Source: JANTGF01 sp963750735 (GTDB lineage Bacteria > Bacteroidota > Bacteroidia > Bacteroidales > VadinHA17). Taken from it: a stretch of DNA of 64,000 nucleotides. Numbering within the stretch: the stretch's first letter is position 1; the number at the start of each line of letters is the position of its first letter. The position numbers and the translations under genes are program-made. Location: the NCBI GenBank assembly GCA_963750735.1, contig CAVVRY010000016.1:124001-188000 (forward strand), in the 5' to 3' direction. Shown here piece by piece: positions 46,975 through 55,851 of the stretch. The notes under the pieces are model-generated. The model saw only the letters and a list, made by a program, of their open reading frames with translations, was not told the DNA's origin and did no database searches.

Positions 46975-47097
46975 CTTACGACTTTTAGATTTTTAGACTT
47001 CTGGACTTCCCGACTTCTGTCTTCCTACTCCCGACTTCAGACTTCAGACTTCCAACTTCAGACTTCCAACTCCCGACTTCCGTCTTCCAACTCCCTC
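46975..47097. repeat. imperfect short tandem repeat (GACTTC-rich)
   Basis: About 120 bases made of variants of GACTTC spaced by 1-8 bases (GACTTCAGACTTCCAACTTC and similar), all on one strand and pyrimidine-rich. It occupies the gap between a terminator and the nitrilase gene and is not coding. It looks like replication slippage. Confidence 0.75.
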
Positions 47098-47139
47098 TTT
47101 TTTCCTACCTTTATCCAACATTTTTTATTTTCCATAATT

Positions 47140-47922
47140 ATGAGAAATCAACTGACCCTGACCTTTATGCAATTGGATACCATCTGGGAATCTCCTTCTG
47201 CCAATAAGGATACTATTGACCGGCTGTTTTCTGATATTCAGGTTGAAACAGATATCCTTATCCTCCCCGAGATGTTCACTACAGGTTTTAGTATGGAACC
47301 TGAGAAGCTGGCCGAAGATATGCAAGGACCAACGGTAGAATGGATGGTTGAAAAAGCCTCGGAGTGGAAATGTGTTTTAACCGGAAGTATTATTATAAAT
47401 TCCAGTGGGGATTATATGAACAGACTACTCTGGGTAACTCCTTCCGGCCAGGTTTTATATTACGACAAAAAACACCTTTTCAGGATGGGAGAGGAGAATG
47501 AACATTATACCTCAGGAAGGGAAATTCTGCTTACTAAGCTCAATGAATGGCGCTTCAGACCCCTTATTTGTTATGATTTAAGATTTCCGGTATGGTCAAG
47601 GAACAGAGCAGATTATGATGTACTTATTTATGTGGCAAACTGGCCGGAATCCAGACGGGAAGTATGGAAAAATCTGCTAATTGCACGTGCCCTGGAAAAC
47701 CAGGCTTATGTGGTAGGGGTGAACAGAATTGGAAAAGATGGAAGGAACATTTCCTATTCAGGTGATTCTTTGGTAATTGATCCAAGAGGACAAATAATTA
47801 GCCAAACCAGGCCATTTCAAGAATCTGTGGAAACCCTGAAAATCTCTTTGGATGAGCTCCAGGATTTTAGGGAAAAATTCCCGGTACATCTTGATGCAGA
47901 TGAGTTTACTATAAAAAATTAA
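47140..47922 (+). CDS. nitrilase-family omega-amidase-like hydrolase
   Basis: 260 aa from ATG 47140; the longer frame upstream runs through the tandem repeat and is rejected. The Glu-Lys-Cys triad is visible: Glu in LPEMFTTGFS, Lys in DKKHLFRMGEE and Cys in PLICYDLRFPVWSRN. VANWPESR and ALENQAYVVGVNRIG are also typical. It most resembles YafV/NIT2-type omega-amidases, which hydrolyse 2-oxoglutaramate and related amides in the repair of transamination by-products. It is cytoplasmic with no signal. Its start may be driven from within or beside the repeat tract. Confidence 0.88.
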   Translation: MRNQLTLTFMQLDTIWESPSANKDTIDRLFSDIQVETDILILPEMFTTGFSMEPEKLAEDMQGPTVEWMVEKASEWKCVLTGSIIINSSGDYMNRLLWVTPSGQVLYYDKKHLFRMGEENEHYTSGREILLTKLNEWRFRPLICYDLRFPVWSRNRADYDVLIYVANWPESRREVWKNLLIARALENQAYVVGVNRIGKDGRNISYSGDSLVIDPRGQIISQTRPFQESVETLKISLDELQDFREKFPVHLDADEFTIKN

Positions 47923-47981
47923 AACTCTAAATATTCAGAGATTCAGAGCTGAAATACCTGGGAATAGTTTAACTTTTTAAT

Positions 47982-48437
47982 CTATTTCCTGGAGAAATAA
48001 ACTCTAATGGGTGCCAATAAAGCTACGGCAACAATGGATATTCCAAGGAGAGTATAAAACAAATGAATTAAGCCTGCTTCATTTATTAGAACCGTCTGTA
48101 TACTAATCCAGAGAATCTGTCCAAACCCAATATATATTGCATAGGTCCATGCCCAGTATATATCGGGAAGCAAGTTAAGGCTTTCTGCCCACTTCCACTG
48201 AGGCATTTTAATAAGGGAATAGAAGACAACCAGTGGAAATACTCCAAAAACCAGGGTAAGAATTAGGCCGGGAATAAGGAAACTACTAAATGGAGTACCC
48301 TCCAATAAGGAGATAGGCAACTTCAGTAAAACTCCGGTGGGATCCATCAGCAATGGTATTCCTCCAACAAAAGCTCCGAGCGAGAGGAATCCCAATAAAA
48401 ACAGCAATACTATGAAGGATTTAGGTTTCTTTTCCAT
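47982..48437 (-). CDS. small four-helix membrane protein, unknown function
   Basis: 151 aa with hydrophobic segments at about residues 9-30, 50-74, 95-115 and 122-144. It has a basic N-terminus (MEKKPKSF) and C-terminus (IRVYFSRK), consistent with an inside/inside topology. No family motif is recognised. It lies 31 bases downstream of the FAD/Fe-S oxidoreductase gene on the same strand and may share its transcript, but a functional link cannot be shown. Confidence 0.7.
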   Translation of the reverse strand: MEKKPKSFIVLLFLLGFLSLGAFVGGIPLLMDPTGVLLKLPISLLEGTPFSSFLIPGLILTLVFGVFPLVVFYSLIKMPQWKWAESLNLLPDIYWAWTYAIYIGFGQILWISIQTVLINEAGLIHLFYTLLGISIVAVALLAPIRVYFSRK

Positions 48438-48468
48438 TGCGTATAGTTTTAAACGTCATTAAAAAACT

Positions 48469-51417
48469 TTATTTTAGAGCTTCATAAATAATCTCCACAG
48501 GATGTTTAGCATCCCTTCCGGTACCATCCTTGATTTGGTGCCTGCAACTTGTTCCGGGGGCTGAAATAATTGCCTCACTCTCCGCTTTCCTGACTTCTGG
48601 AAAAAGCACAAGCTCACCTACTTGCATCGATAGTTCATAATGTTCCTTCTCATAACCAAATGAGCCTGCCATACCACAGCAGCCCGAAGGTATTTCCTCT
48701 ACTGTATAGTTGCCAGGAAAGGACAACACCTCCTTTGTTGAATCAGTTGAGGCAATGGCTTTCTGCTGACAATGTCCATGCAGCTTAATATGACGCTTTT
48801 CATCTTTGAAGAGGTTTTTATCAATTTCCCCCTTTTTAATTTCAGCTGCCAAAAATTCATCTATCATAAAAGAATTCCGAGCGAGTTTTTCAGCACTCTC
48901 CTTCAAATCATCTCCAACAAGAACGGGGTATTCATCCCGGAAACCCAGGATTGCTGATGGTTCCAATCCAATAAGTGGATTATCTTCAGTAATTATGGTA
49001 CCCAGTAGCTCCACATTTTTGATGGCAATTTTTCGGGCATTTCTCAATAAGCCTTTCGACAAAAAAGTCCTTCCACTAAGGCTATGCTTCGGTAGATTTA
49101 CTTTGTAACCCAATTTAGTAAGCAATTTAATTGCTTTTTCACCTATCTGAATGTCGTTGTAATTGGTAAATTCATCTAAAAAGAGCGAGACAGAACCTTT
49201 GGAAGAGCCATTGGGGTTGAGATGCGGCAGATTTTGCCTGGCCCATTTTCTCACTGTTTTTCTTCCAAGAACGGGGATGGATCTTTCCCTGGCAAAACCA
49301 ATCATTTTCTTCATAATACCTGATAAAAATGGATTGGTAACCACCGCATTAAACAGGGAAGGAACCAGAGATCCCAATTTATTAATGCTAGTAATATAGG
49401 CAATCAGGCGGGTGCGCATCGGAATTCCATTTGCGTCGTAATAATGCTGCATAAATTCCGCCTTTAATTTTGTCATATCCACGTTTGACGGGCATTCTGA
49501 TTTGCAGCCTTTGCAAGAGAGGCACAAATCCAGAACCTCGTAAATCTCCTTCTGGTTAAATGGATTTTTAGCTTGTGGTTGTGTGAGTAGTTCACGAAGA
49601 ATATTTGCCCTTGCACGGGTTGTATTCTTTTCATCCCGGGTAGCCATAAAACTTGGGCACATTGTTCCACCAATCAACTCACTTTTGCGACAGTCACCGC
49701 TTCCATTGCATTTTTCTGCAGCCCTTACGTAGCCTTCTGTATCGGAAAAATCAAAAATGGTTTCAAATTCAGGTGTTTGAATATCAGGATGGTAACGCAA
49801 TTGAGTATTCATTTTTGGCGTATCCACAATTTTTCCCGGATTCAGGATATAATTCGGATCCCAGGCTTCTTTAACTTCCTTTAGCAGATGATAGTTTTTT
49901 TCGCCAATCATCAGTGGAATAAATTCTCCACGAAGTCTACCATCTCCATGTTCACCACTAAGGGAACCATTGTATCTTTTTACCAGCTTTGCTGTGTCTT
50001 CAGCAATGGTATGAAACAGTTCCACATCCTTTTTATCTTTGAGGTTTAATATAGGCCTTAGATGAAGCTCACCACCACCAATATGCGCATAATAAACACC
50101 TTCCTTATCGTATTTTATAAGTATCTGTTTAAAATCTTCCATGTATTCTGGAAGATCTTTCACGTCAACTGCAGTATCTTCAATAACAGGGACAGGTTTG
50201 GCATCTCCTTTCATATTGGATAAAATACCAAGTCCGGCTTTGCGTAAGTTCCAAACCTTTGGAATGTCATTGCCGGTAACAACAGGGAAATGATATCCAA
50301 GGCCCATATCCCGCAATTCCTTTTCCATTTTAGCTACAATCTCATCTATCTCATCCTGGCTTTCCCTGGCAAATTCAGCAACCAGAATAGCAGCCGGACT
50401 ACCTTTAACAAAAAATCGGTTCTTTTCCTGTTCAATGTTTTCACGGGTAAGCTCTAGAATTACCCTATCCATCATTTCCACAGCTCCGGGCTTGTATTTT
50501 AATATTACCAAATTGCCTTTAAATGAAGACTCAAGGCTGTCAAAATGAACGCAGACCAGGGCTTTATATTTGGGAGGCAGGGGAACAAGATTTAGTTTTA
50601 TGGCTGTGGTAAAGGCAAGGGTACCCTCAGAGCCGGCCAGCAGGGTACTTATATTGAATTTTGGGCCTTCCTCAACAAATGGTTGACTTTTCATAAGGAG
50701 GTCAAGAGCATAACCTGTATTCCTTCTGTTTAACTTAGGATTGGGATATTCTTTGCTGATTTCTTCCCTGTTTTCAGGGACTTCTAGAATCTCCTTTAAT
50801 TTACTGTATATCTTGCCCTCCAGGTTGGTGTTCTTACACTTTGTATTGAATTCTTCAATGCCAACTGGCCCAAATGTTGCTTCCGATCCATCGCTTAATA
50901 AGGTTTCAACCTCAATTGTATGATCACGTGTACTACCGTATAATAGGGAGTGTGCCCCACAGGAATTATTTCCCAGCATTCCTGCCATCATGCACCTGTT
51001 TGAGGTGGAAGTTTCAGGTGCAAAAAATAGTCCTTCGGGATTGAGGTACTGGTTTAATTCATCTAAAACCACTCCAGGTTCTACCCGAATCCATCGTTCT
51101 TCTTTGTTGAACTCAAGAATCCGGGTGAGATATTTTGAGACATCTACTACAATGCCGTTTCCTACAACCTGCCCTGCAAGGGAAGTTCCTGCTGTTCTCG
51201 GAATTAAGGGGATTCTATTTTCATTACAGAATACAATTGTCTTATAAATATCTTCCTTATTCTTCGGACGAATTACAGCCAATGGCATTTCCTTGTAAGC
51301 TGAAGCATCGGTTGAATACAGTAGGCGCATGGTATGATCGGTGTATACATCACCTGATATTTCATTTGCAAGTCCTTCAACCTTATCTGTAATTTCCTTA
51401 TTTTGAGTATCTACCAT
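48469..51417 (-). CDS. FAD/Fe-S oxidoreductase (D-lactate/glycolate dehydrogenase type)
   Basis: 982 aa fusion. Residues about 25-235 form the PCMH-type FAD-binding domain (PLIPRTAGTSLAGQVVG, MLGNNSCGAHSLLYGSTRDH), and about 260-520 the FAD oxidase C-terminal domain (GGGELHLRPILNL, GSLSGEHGDGRLRGEFIP). Residues about 560-650 hold two Fe-S cluster sites (CNGSGDCRKSE and CLSCKGCKSECPSN). The C-terminal region carries a Cys-rich CCG domain (HGHCQQKA, SGCCGMAGSFGYE). Enzymes of this architecture oxidise 2-hydroxyacids such as D-lactate and feed electrons to quinone or other carriers. The substrate is not fixed by the sequence. Confidence 0.9.
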   Translation of the reverse strand: MVDTQNKEITDKVEGLANEISGDVYTDHTMRLLYSTDASAYKEMPLAVIRPKNKEDIYKTIVFCNENRIPLIPRTAGTSLAGQVVGNGIVVDVSKYLTRILEFNKEERWIRVEPGVVLDELNQYLNPEGLFFAPETSTSNRCMMAGMLGNNSCGAHSLLYGSTRDHTIEVETLLSDGSEATFGPVGIEEFNTKCKNTNLEGKIYSKLKEILEVPENREEISKEYPNPKLNRRNTGYALDLLMKSQPFVEEGPKFNISTLLAGSEGTLAFTTAIKLNLVPLPPKYKALVCVHFDSLESSFKGNLVILKYKPGAVEMMDRVILELTRENIEQEKNRFFVKGSPAAILVAEFARESQDEIDEIVAKMEKELRDMGLGYHFPVVTGNDIPKVWNLRKAGLGILSNMKGDAKPVPVIEDTAVDVKDLPEYMEDFKQILIKYDKEGVYYAHIGGGELHLRPILNLKDKKDVELFHTIAEDTAKLVKRYNGSLSGEHGDGRLRGEFIPLMIGEKNYHLLKEVKEAWDPNYILNPGKIVDTPKMNTQLRYHPDIQTPEFETIFDFSDTEGYVRAAEKCNGSGDCRKSELIGGTMCPSFMATRDEKNTTRARANILRELLTQPQAKNPFNQKEIYEVLDLCLSCKGCKSECPSNVDMTKLKAEFMQHYYDANGIPMRTRLIAYITSINKLGSLVPSLFNAVVTNPFLSGIMKKMIGFARERSIPVLGRKTVRKWARQNLPHLNPNGSSKGSVSLFLDEFTNYNDIQIGEKAIKLLTKLGYKVNLPKHSLSGRTFLSKGLLRNARKIAIKNVELLGTIITEDNPLIGLEPSAILGFRDEYPVLVGDDLKESAEKLARNSFMIDEFLAAEIKKGEIDKNLFKDEKRHIKLHGHCQQKAIASTDSTKEVLSFPGNYTVEEIPSGCCGMAGSFGYEKEHYELSMQVGELVLFPEVRKAESEAIISAPGTSCRHQIKDGTGRDAKHPVEIIYEALK

Positions 51418-51647
51418 ATTTATATATTGAGCGCGAATGGAGCCCTTAAGTTATCATTTATTTAAAAATTTAACAAAATAGTAAACTTTCATATTGGGAA
51501 GTAAATTGATTTCTTTTATATCAAAATAAAAAAGAGATAAATCATGTTTCATAACCTGATAATTTATGATAATAATCATTTGAAAAATGCCTATTTTGTG
51601 GGAGTTTTGAGGAGTTTGATAATAAAATTGTAAATAGCTGATTTAGA

Positions 51648-52652
51648 ATGGATTTAATTGAGAGTATTAAGGCAAATGCCAGGAAAGATTTAAAAAGAAT
51701 TGTTTTACCGGAGGGCTATGAAGAAAGAACATTGAAAGCAGCTGATATTTCGATAAAAGAAAAAATTGCTGAGATAATAATTCTGGGTTCTCCTGCAAGC
51801 ATAATGGCAGATGCAGAAAAGTTGGGTTTGGATAGTATTAAGGATGCAACTATTGTTGATCCGCAAAATCATGATAAGAAGAAAGAATATGCTGAACTAA
51901 TGGTGAAACTCAGAGGTCACAAAGGACTCACATATGAGGATGCCATTAAACAGATTGAAAATCCACTCTATCTCGGAACTCTTATGATCAAGAATGGAGA
52001 TGCCGATGGAGAAGTGGCAGGTGCGGACAACTCAACGGGAGATGTTCTTCGTCCGGCATTTCAGTTTGTAAAAACAAAACCAGGTATAAGCGTTGTTTCA
52101 GGAGCTTTTGTAATGATTCTGAACGACAATGAATATGGGGAGAATGGCATGATAGTTTTCGCTGATTGTGCAGTAAATCCCAATCCTGATGAGAAAGAAC
52201 TGGCTGAAATTGCAGTAGCAACAGCTCATACTGCAAAAGTGATTGCAGGAATGGATCCTAAGGTGGCCATGCTGAGCTTCTCCACAAGAGGAAGTGCCAC
52301 TCATGAGCTGGTTGATAAAGTTGTAAATGCCACTGCTATAGCCAAACAAATGGCTCCTGACCTTAAAATTGACGGAGAAATGCAGCTTGATGCTGCAATC
52401 GTTGAATCAGTAGGCCGCAAAAAATGTCCTGATAGTGAAATTGCCGGGAAGGCTAATGTTCTGATTTTTCCTGATCTGCAATCGGGGAATATTGCCTACA
52501 AACTTATACAGCGGATTGCTCATGCTGAAGCTCTCGGCCCCATTCTGCAGGGGATGGCTGCACCTATAAACGACTTATCGAGAGGATGTTATGTGAGAGA
52601 TATAGTAAACATGATTGCAGTAACTGCCAACCAGGCAGCTGGTATTAGTTAA
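51648..52652 (+). CDS. pta: phosphate acetyltransferase
   Basis: 334 aa, the short form without the N-terminal regulatory domains of enterobacterial Pta. Family motifs include RIVLPEGYEERTLKAADI, KNGDADGEVAGADNSTGDVL, FSTRGSATHELVDKV and VLIFPDLQSGNIAYKLIQR. It interconverts acetyl-CoA and acetyl phosphate, which AckA uses for ATP synthesis. It heads a five-gene run with spacings of 17-38 bases (pta-hbd-ackA-ptb-buk), clearly one transcription unit. Confidence 0.95.
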   Translation: MDLIESIKANARKDLKRIVLPEGYEERTLKAADISIKEKIAEIIILGSPASIMADAEKLGLDSIKDATIVDPQNHDKKKEYAELMVKLRGHKGLTYEDAIKQIENPLYLGTLMIKNGDADGEVAGADNSTGDVLRPAFQFVKTKPGISVVSGAFVMILNDNEYGENGMIVFADCAVNPNPDEKELAEIAVATAHTAKVIAGMDPKVAMLSFSTRGSATHELVDKVVNATAIAKQMAPDLKIDGEMQLDAAIVESVGRKKCPDSEIAGKANVLIFPDLQSGNIAYKLIQRIAHAEALGPILQGMAAPINDLSRGCYVRDIVNMIAVTANQAAGIS

Positions 52653-52688
52653 GATAAAAGCTTTAAAACGAAATAAATAAAATATAAA

Positions 52689-53651
52689 ATGGGAGAAGTA
52701 TTAGAAGATTATGCTTTAAGTAAGAGAGCCAGAAAAAAAGGCTCTTTGAAAAAGGTTGGAATCATTGGTTGTGGAACCCTGGGCCAGGAAATAGCCCATG
52801 TAGTAAGTAAAAATGGAATTGAAGTGGTTTTTGTGGATGTGTCGGAAGAAAGAGTGACCCAGGTATTCCTTGAATTGAATGAAAGTCTGGATGAGGTCAT
52901 CAATAAATGGGGATTAACGGTAAGTGAGAAACGAGCTATTCTGTCAAGAATTCATGGCACCACCGAATACCATGATATCAGTGATTGTGACTTGGTTATT
53001 GAATCAATCAACTCCCGTAAACCCGGTACCAGTCTGGAACTCAGGAAAGATATTTTTAGAAAAGTGGAAGCAGTTGTCTCCGAGGAAACCTTAATAACTT
53101 CCAATACATCTACCTTAATTATTTCAGATCTGGCCTCTGCACTGGAACATCCTGATCGAGCCGTTGGATTGCATTTTCTTTCACCTGCCTCCACGGTAAA
53201 AATTATCGAAGTTGTTCGAGGAATTCATACATCCGATCATGCATTTGATTTTGCCGTTAAGTTCGCCCGGATGCTTGATAAAAAGGTTATCAGCCTGATT
53301 GAATCTCCAGGAAATATTAGTACACGATTGATTGTAACTCTAATAAACGAGGCTTGCGAAACACTCATGGAAGGTGTTTCTTCTGCCTCCAATGTGGATG
53401 AAACCATGCGTCTGGGGTTTGGTATGCAATTTGGACCGCTCGAGTTGGCAGACCGAATTGGCCTGGATAAGATAATCAGAAGTATGGAAAATTTGTATCA
53501 GGAGTTTGGAGAGTACAAATTCAAACCGAATCCTATTATCAAAAGACTGGCCAGAGCAGGTAAAATTGGTAAAAAGACCGGAATTGGTTTTTATAAATAC
53601 AACAAGGGAATAATTGTGGATGAATCAGTTCATTGTCCTGAATACAAGTAG
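52689..53651 (+). CDS. 3-hydroxyacyl-CoA (3-hydroxybutyryl-CoA) dehydrogenase-like protein
   Basis: 320 aa. After a 20-residue basic leader the NAD-binding fold begins with VGIIGCGTLGQEIAHVVSKNG and an acidic residue for NAD selectivity (FVDVS). The catalytic region LVIESI, GLHFLSPAS contains the usual His, and the C-terminal dimer domain includes MRLGFGMQFGPLELADRIG. It most likely reduces acetoacetyl-CoA or oxidises 3-hydroxybutyryl-CoA. Its position between pta and ackA links it to butyryl-CoA formation or degradation, with Ptb and Buk converting butyryl-CoA to butyrate and ATP. Crotonase and thiolase are not in the window. Confidence 0.87.
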   Translation: MGEVLEDYALSKRARKKGSLKKVGIIGCGTLGQEIAHVVSKNGIEVVFVDVSEERVTQVFLELNESLDEVINKWGLTVSEKRAILSRIHGTTEYHDISDCDLVIESINSRKPGTSLELRKDIFRKVEAVVSEETLITSNTSTLIISDLASALEHPDRAVGLHFLSPASTVKIIEVVRGIHTSDHAFDFAVKFARMLDKKVISLIESPGNISTRLIVTLINEACETLMEGVSSASNVDETMRLGFGMQFGPLELADRIGLDKIIRSMENLYQEFGEYKFKPNPIIKRLARAGKIGKKTGIGFYKYNKGIIVDESVHCPEYK

Positions 53652-53689
53652 TTTGCAGAAGTAAATAAAATATTAAACAACATACAAGA

Positions 53690-54898
53690 ATGAAGATAAT
53701 TGTCCTGAATTGTGGAAGTTCCTCTATAAAATATCAGCTCCTGGATATGCCGGCTGGAAAAATTAATGCCATTGGAGTTGTTGAAAAAATTGGAATGCAC
53801 GGCTCATTCATAAAAAATGAAAGAAGTGATGGTGACAAAGTAAAACTTGAGGGGGAAATTGTCGATCACCAGATGGGGATTGAATATATATTGGGTTTGT
53901 TAACCAGTGAAAAACGTGGCAGTATAAAAAGTTTTGATGAAATTGATGCAGTTGGCCATCGTGTAGTACATGGAGGTGAAACTTTCCATTCAAGTGTTTT
54001 TATTACGCGTAAAGTCGTAAAGAAAATGGAGGAATGTGTCGATCTGGCACCCTTACACAATCCACCTAACTTAAAAGGGGTATACGCAATGCAGGAATTA
54101 TTGCCGAATGTACCTCAGGTAGCTGTTTTTGATACAGCTTTTCACCAGACGATGCCGCCACAAGCCTATATGTATGCAATACCTTATTCTCTTTATAAGA
54201 AATATTCTATCAGACGCTATGGATTTCACGGTACAAGCCATAGATATATTTCACAACGGGCTTGTGAAATTCTAAAGGTGGATTTTAATAAACAGAAAAT
54301 CATTACCTGCCATCTTGGTAATGGAGCTTCAATGGCCGCAATTCTGAATGGGAAATCTGTAGACACATCCATGGGACTTACGCCGGTTGAGGGTTTAATT
54401 ATGGGCACACGCTCAGGAGACCTTGACCTGGGCGTACTTACCTATGTAATGCGAAGAGAACAGATTGGTATATCAACAGCCAATACCTTGATTAATAAAT
54501 TTAGTGGTATGCTCGGCGTATCGGGGATTTCTTCTGATATGCGTGAAGTAGAGGAGGCATCTGAACGTGGAGAGGAGCGTGCAGTACTGGCAATGGAAAT
54601 GTATAATTACCGTATACGAAAGTATATAGGTGCCTATACAGCTGCACTTGGTGGCCTGGACATACTGGTGTTCTCTGGCGGTGTTGGTGAAAATTCAGAT
54701 ATTGTTAGGAGAGCAGTATGTTGCGAACTGGGTTATATGGGAATAGATATAGACCTTGAAAAAAACAAGGTTAGAAGAAAAGAGGCTGTAATAAGTTCGA
54801 AGAAATCAAAAGTTAAGGTTTTGGTAGTTCCAACAAATGAGGAGCTGGTAATTGCCAGTGATACAATGGAAATTATAAACGAGAGAATGAAAAAATAA
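53690..54898 (+). CDS. ackA: acetate kinase
   Basis: 402 aa, standard length. Motifs of the ASKHA acyl-kinase fold are visible: LNCGSSSIKYQL at the N-terminus, GHRVVHGGE, FDTAFHQTMP, RYGFHGTSHRYIS, HLGNGASMAAI and MGTRSGDLDLG, and FSGGVGENS for the nucleotide. It makes acetate and ATP from acetyl phosphate in fermentation. It is encoded between hbd and ptb, so acetate and butyrate branches share control. Confidence 0.96.
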   Translation: MKIIVLNCGSSSIKYQLLDMPAGKINAIGVVEKIGMHGSFIKNERSDGDKVKLEGEIVDHQMGIEYILGLLTSEKRGSIKSFDEIDAVGHRVVHGGETFHSSVFITRKVVKKMEECVDLAPLHNPPNLKGVYAMQELLPNVPQVAVFDTAFHQTMPPQAYMYAIPYSLYKKYSIRRYGFHGTSHRYISQRACEILKVDFNKQKIITCHLGNGASMAAILNGKSVDTSMGLTPVEGLIMGTRSGDLDLGVLTYVMRREQIGISTANTLINKFSGMLGVSGISSDMREVEEASERGEERAVLAMEMYNYRIRKYIGAYTAALGGLDILVFSGGVGENSDIVRRAVCCELGYMGIDIDLEKNKVRRKEAVISSKKSKVKVLVVPTNEELVIASDTMEIINERMKK

Positions 54899-54915
54899 TA
54901 AATTAAACTTCCTGA

Positions 54916-55820
54916 ATGAAAGCAATTAATGAATTAGACCATCTTTTTGACCTGCTTAAAGAGAAAAAAAAGAAACGACTGGTGGCAATGTGGCCAACGA
55001 TAATCATACTATTGAAGCAGTTGGTGAAGCGGTTGATATGGGTCTCATTGTTGGAATTTTGGTAGGTGACAAAAATAAGATCAACATTGTATGTAAAGAA
55101 CTTGGAATTGATTCCTCAAAATTTACAATTCTTGATGAGCCCAATGAGGAAAAAGCTGCCTCCAGGTCTGTTGAGATGATAAACAAAGGGGAAGGAGACC
55201 TGATAATGAAAGGACTTATCAGTACGGATAAATATATGAGGGCGCTTCTGAATAAGGAGAATGGATTGTTGCCTGCAGGAGGCATTTTAACTCATGTATC
55301 TGTACTGAAACCAGCTAACTATCATAAATTATTGGTTGTAGGCGATGTAGCTATAATTCCAAATCCGGAATTGAAAGAGAAAATTGCCATTGCAAAATAC
55401 CTTATTAAAACCTCGAAAGCAATTGGTATTGAAAAACCAAAGCTTGGAGTACTGGCAGCAACAGAACAGGTTTTACCTAAAATGCAGGCTTGTGTAGATG
55501 CTGCCATTCTTGCAAAAATGGGAGACAGGGGTCAGTTTCCGGGCGCTATAGTTGAAGGCCCGCTGGCACTGGATGTTGCTGTGGATAAGGAAAGTGCAGA
55601 GATAAAGAAGATCAGTTCTCCTGTTGCAGGAGATGCCGATTGCCTCCTGTTTCCAAATATAGAAGCAGGCAATATATTTTATAAGTTTCATACCAAATTG
55701 TCAGGGGGGGAATTGGGAGCTATAGTGGCAGGTGCTAAAGTTCCTGCAATTCTTTCATCCAGGGGCGACAGTGCAAAAACAAAGCTTTATTCTATTGCTC
55801 TGGCAGCTCTCCTGGCCTGA
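54916..55820 (+). pseudogene. ptb: phosphate butyryltransferase, frameshifted near 54990
   Basis: An ATG at 54916 (17 bases after ackA) begins MKAINELDHLFDLLKEKKKKRLVA, after which the frame derails. Family-typical ANDNHTIEAVGEAVDMG continues in another frame from 54990 to 55820. One missing base near 54987-54990 (or two extra) joins them into about 301 residues, the normal length. Motifs of the Pta/Ptb family include GDLIMKGLISTDKYMRALLN and LLFPNIEAGNIFYKF. It converts butyryl-CoA and phosphate to butyryl phosphate for Buk. Because the partner gene buk is intact, the break may be a sequence error. Confidence 0.9.
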
Positions 55821-55830
55821 GCAATAGAAT
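55789..55830. repeat. 12-bp perfect inverted repeat over the ptb stop codon
   Basis: ATTCTATTGCTC (55789-55800) and GAGCAATAGAAT (55819-55830) pair perfectly around an 18-base loop, and the right arm begins inside the ptb TGA. There is no T tract, so it is not a standard terminator. It may shape translation or mRNA stability between ptb and buk. Confidence 0.7.
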
Positions 55831-55851
55831 GGTAAAAAACTAAAATAGTAC

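Noticed and set aside
46951..47139. Extended start of the nitrilase gene through the GACTTC repeat
   Set aside because: The added residues come from low-complexity repeat sequence and lie upstream of the normal nitrilase N-terminus at ATG 47140.
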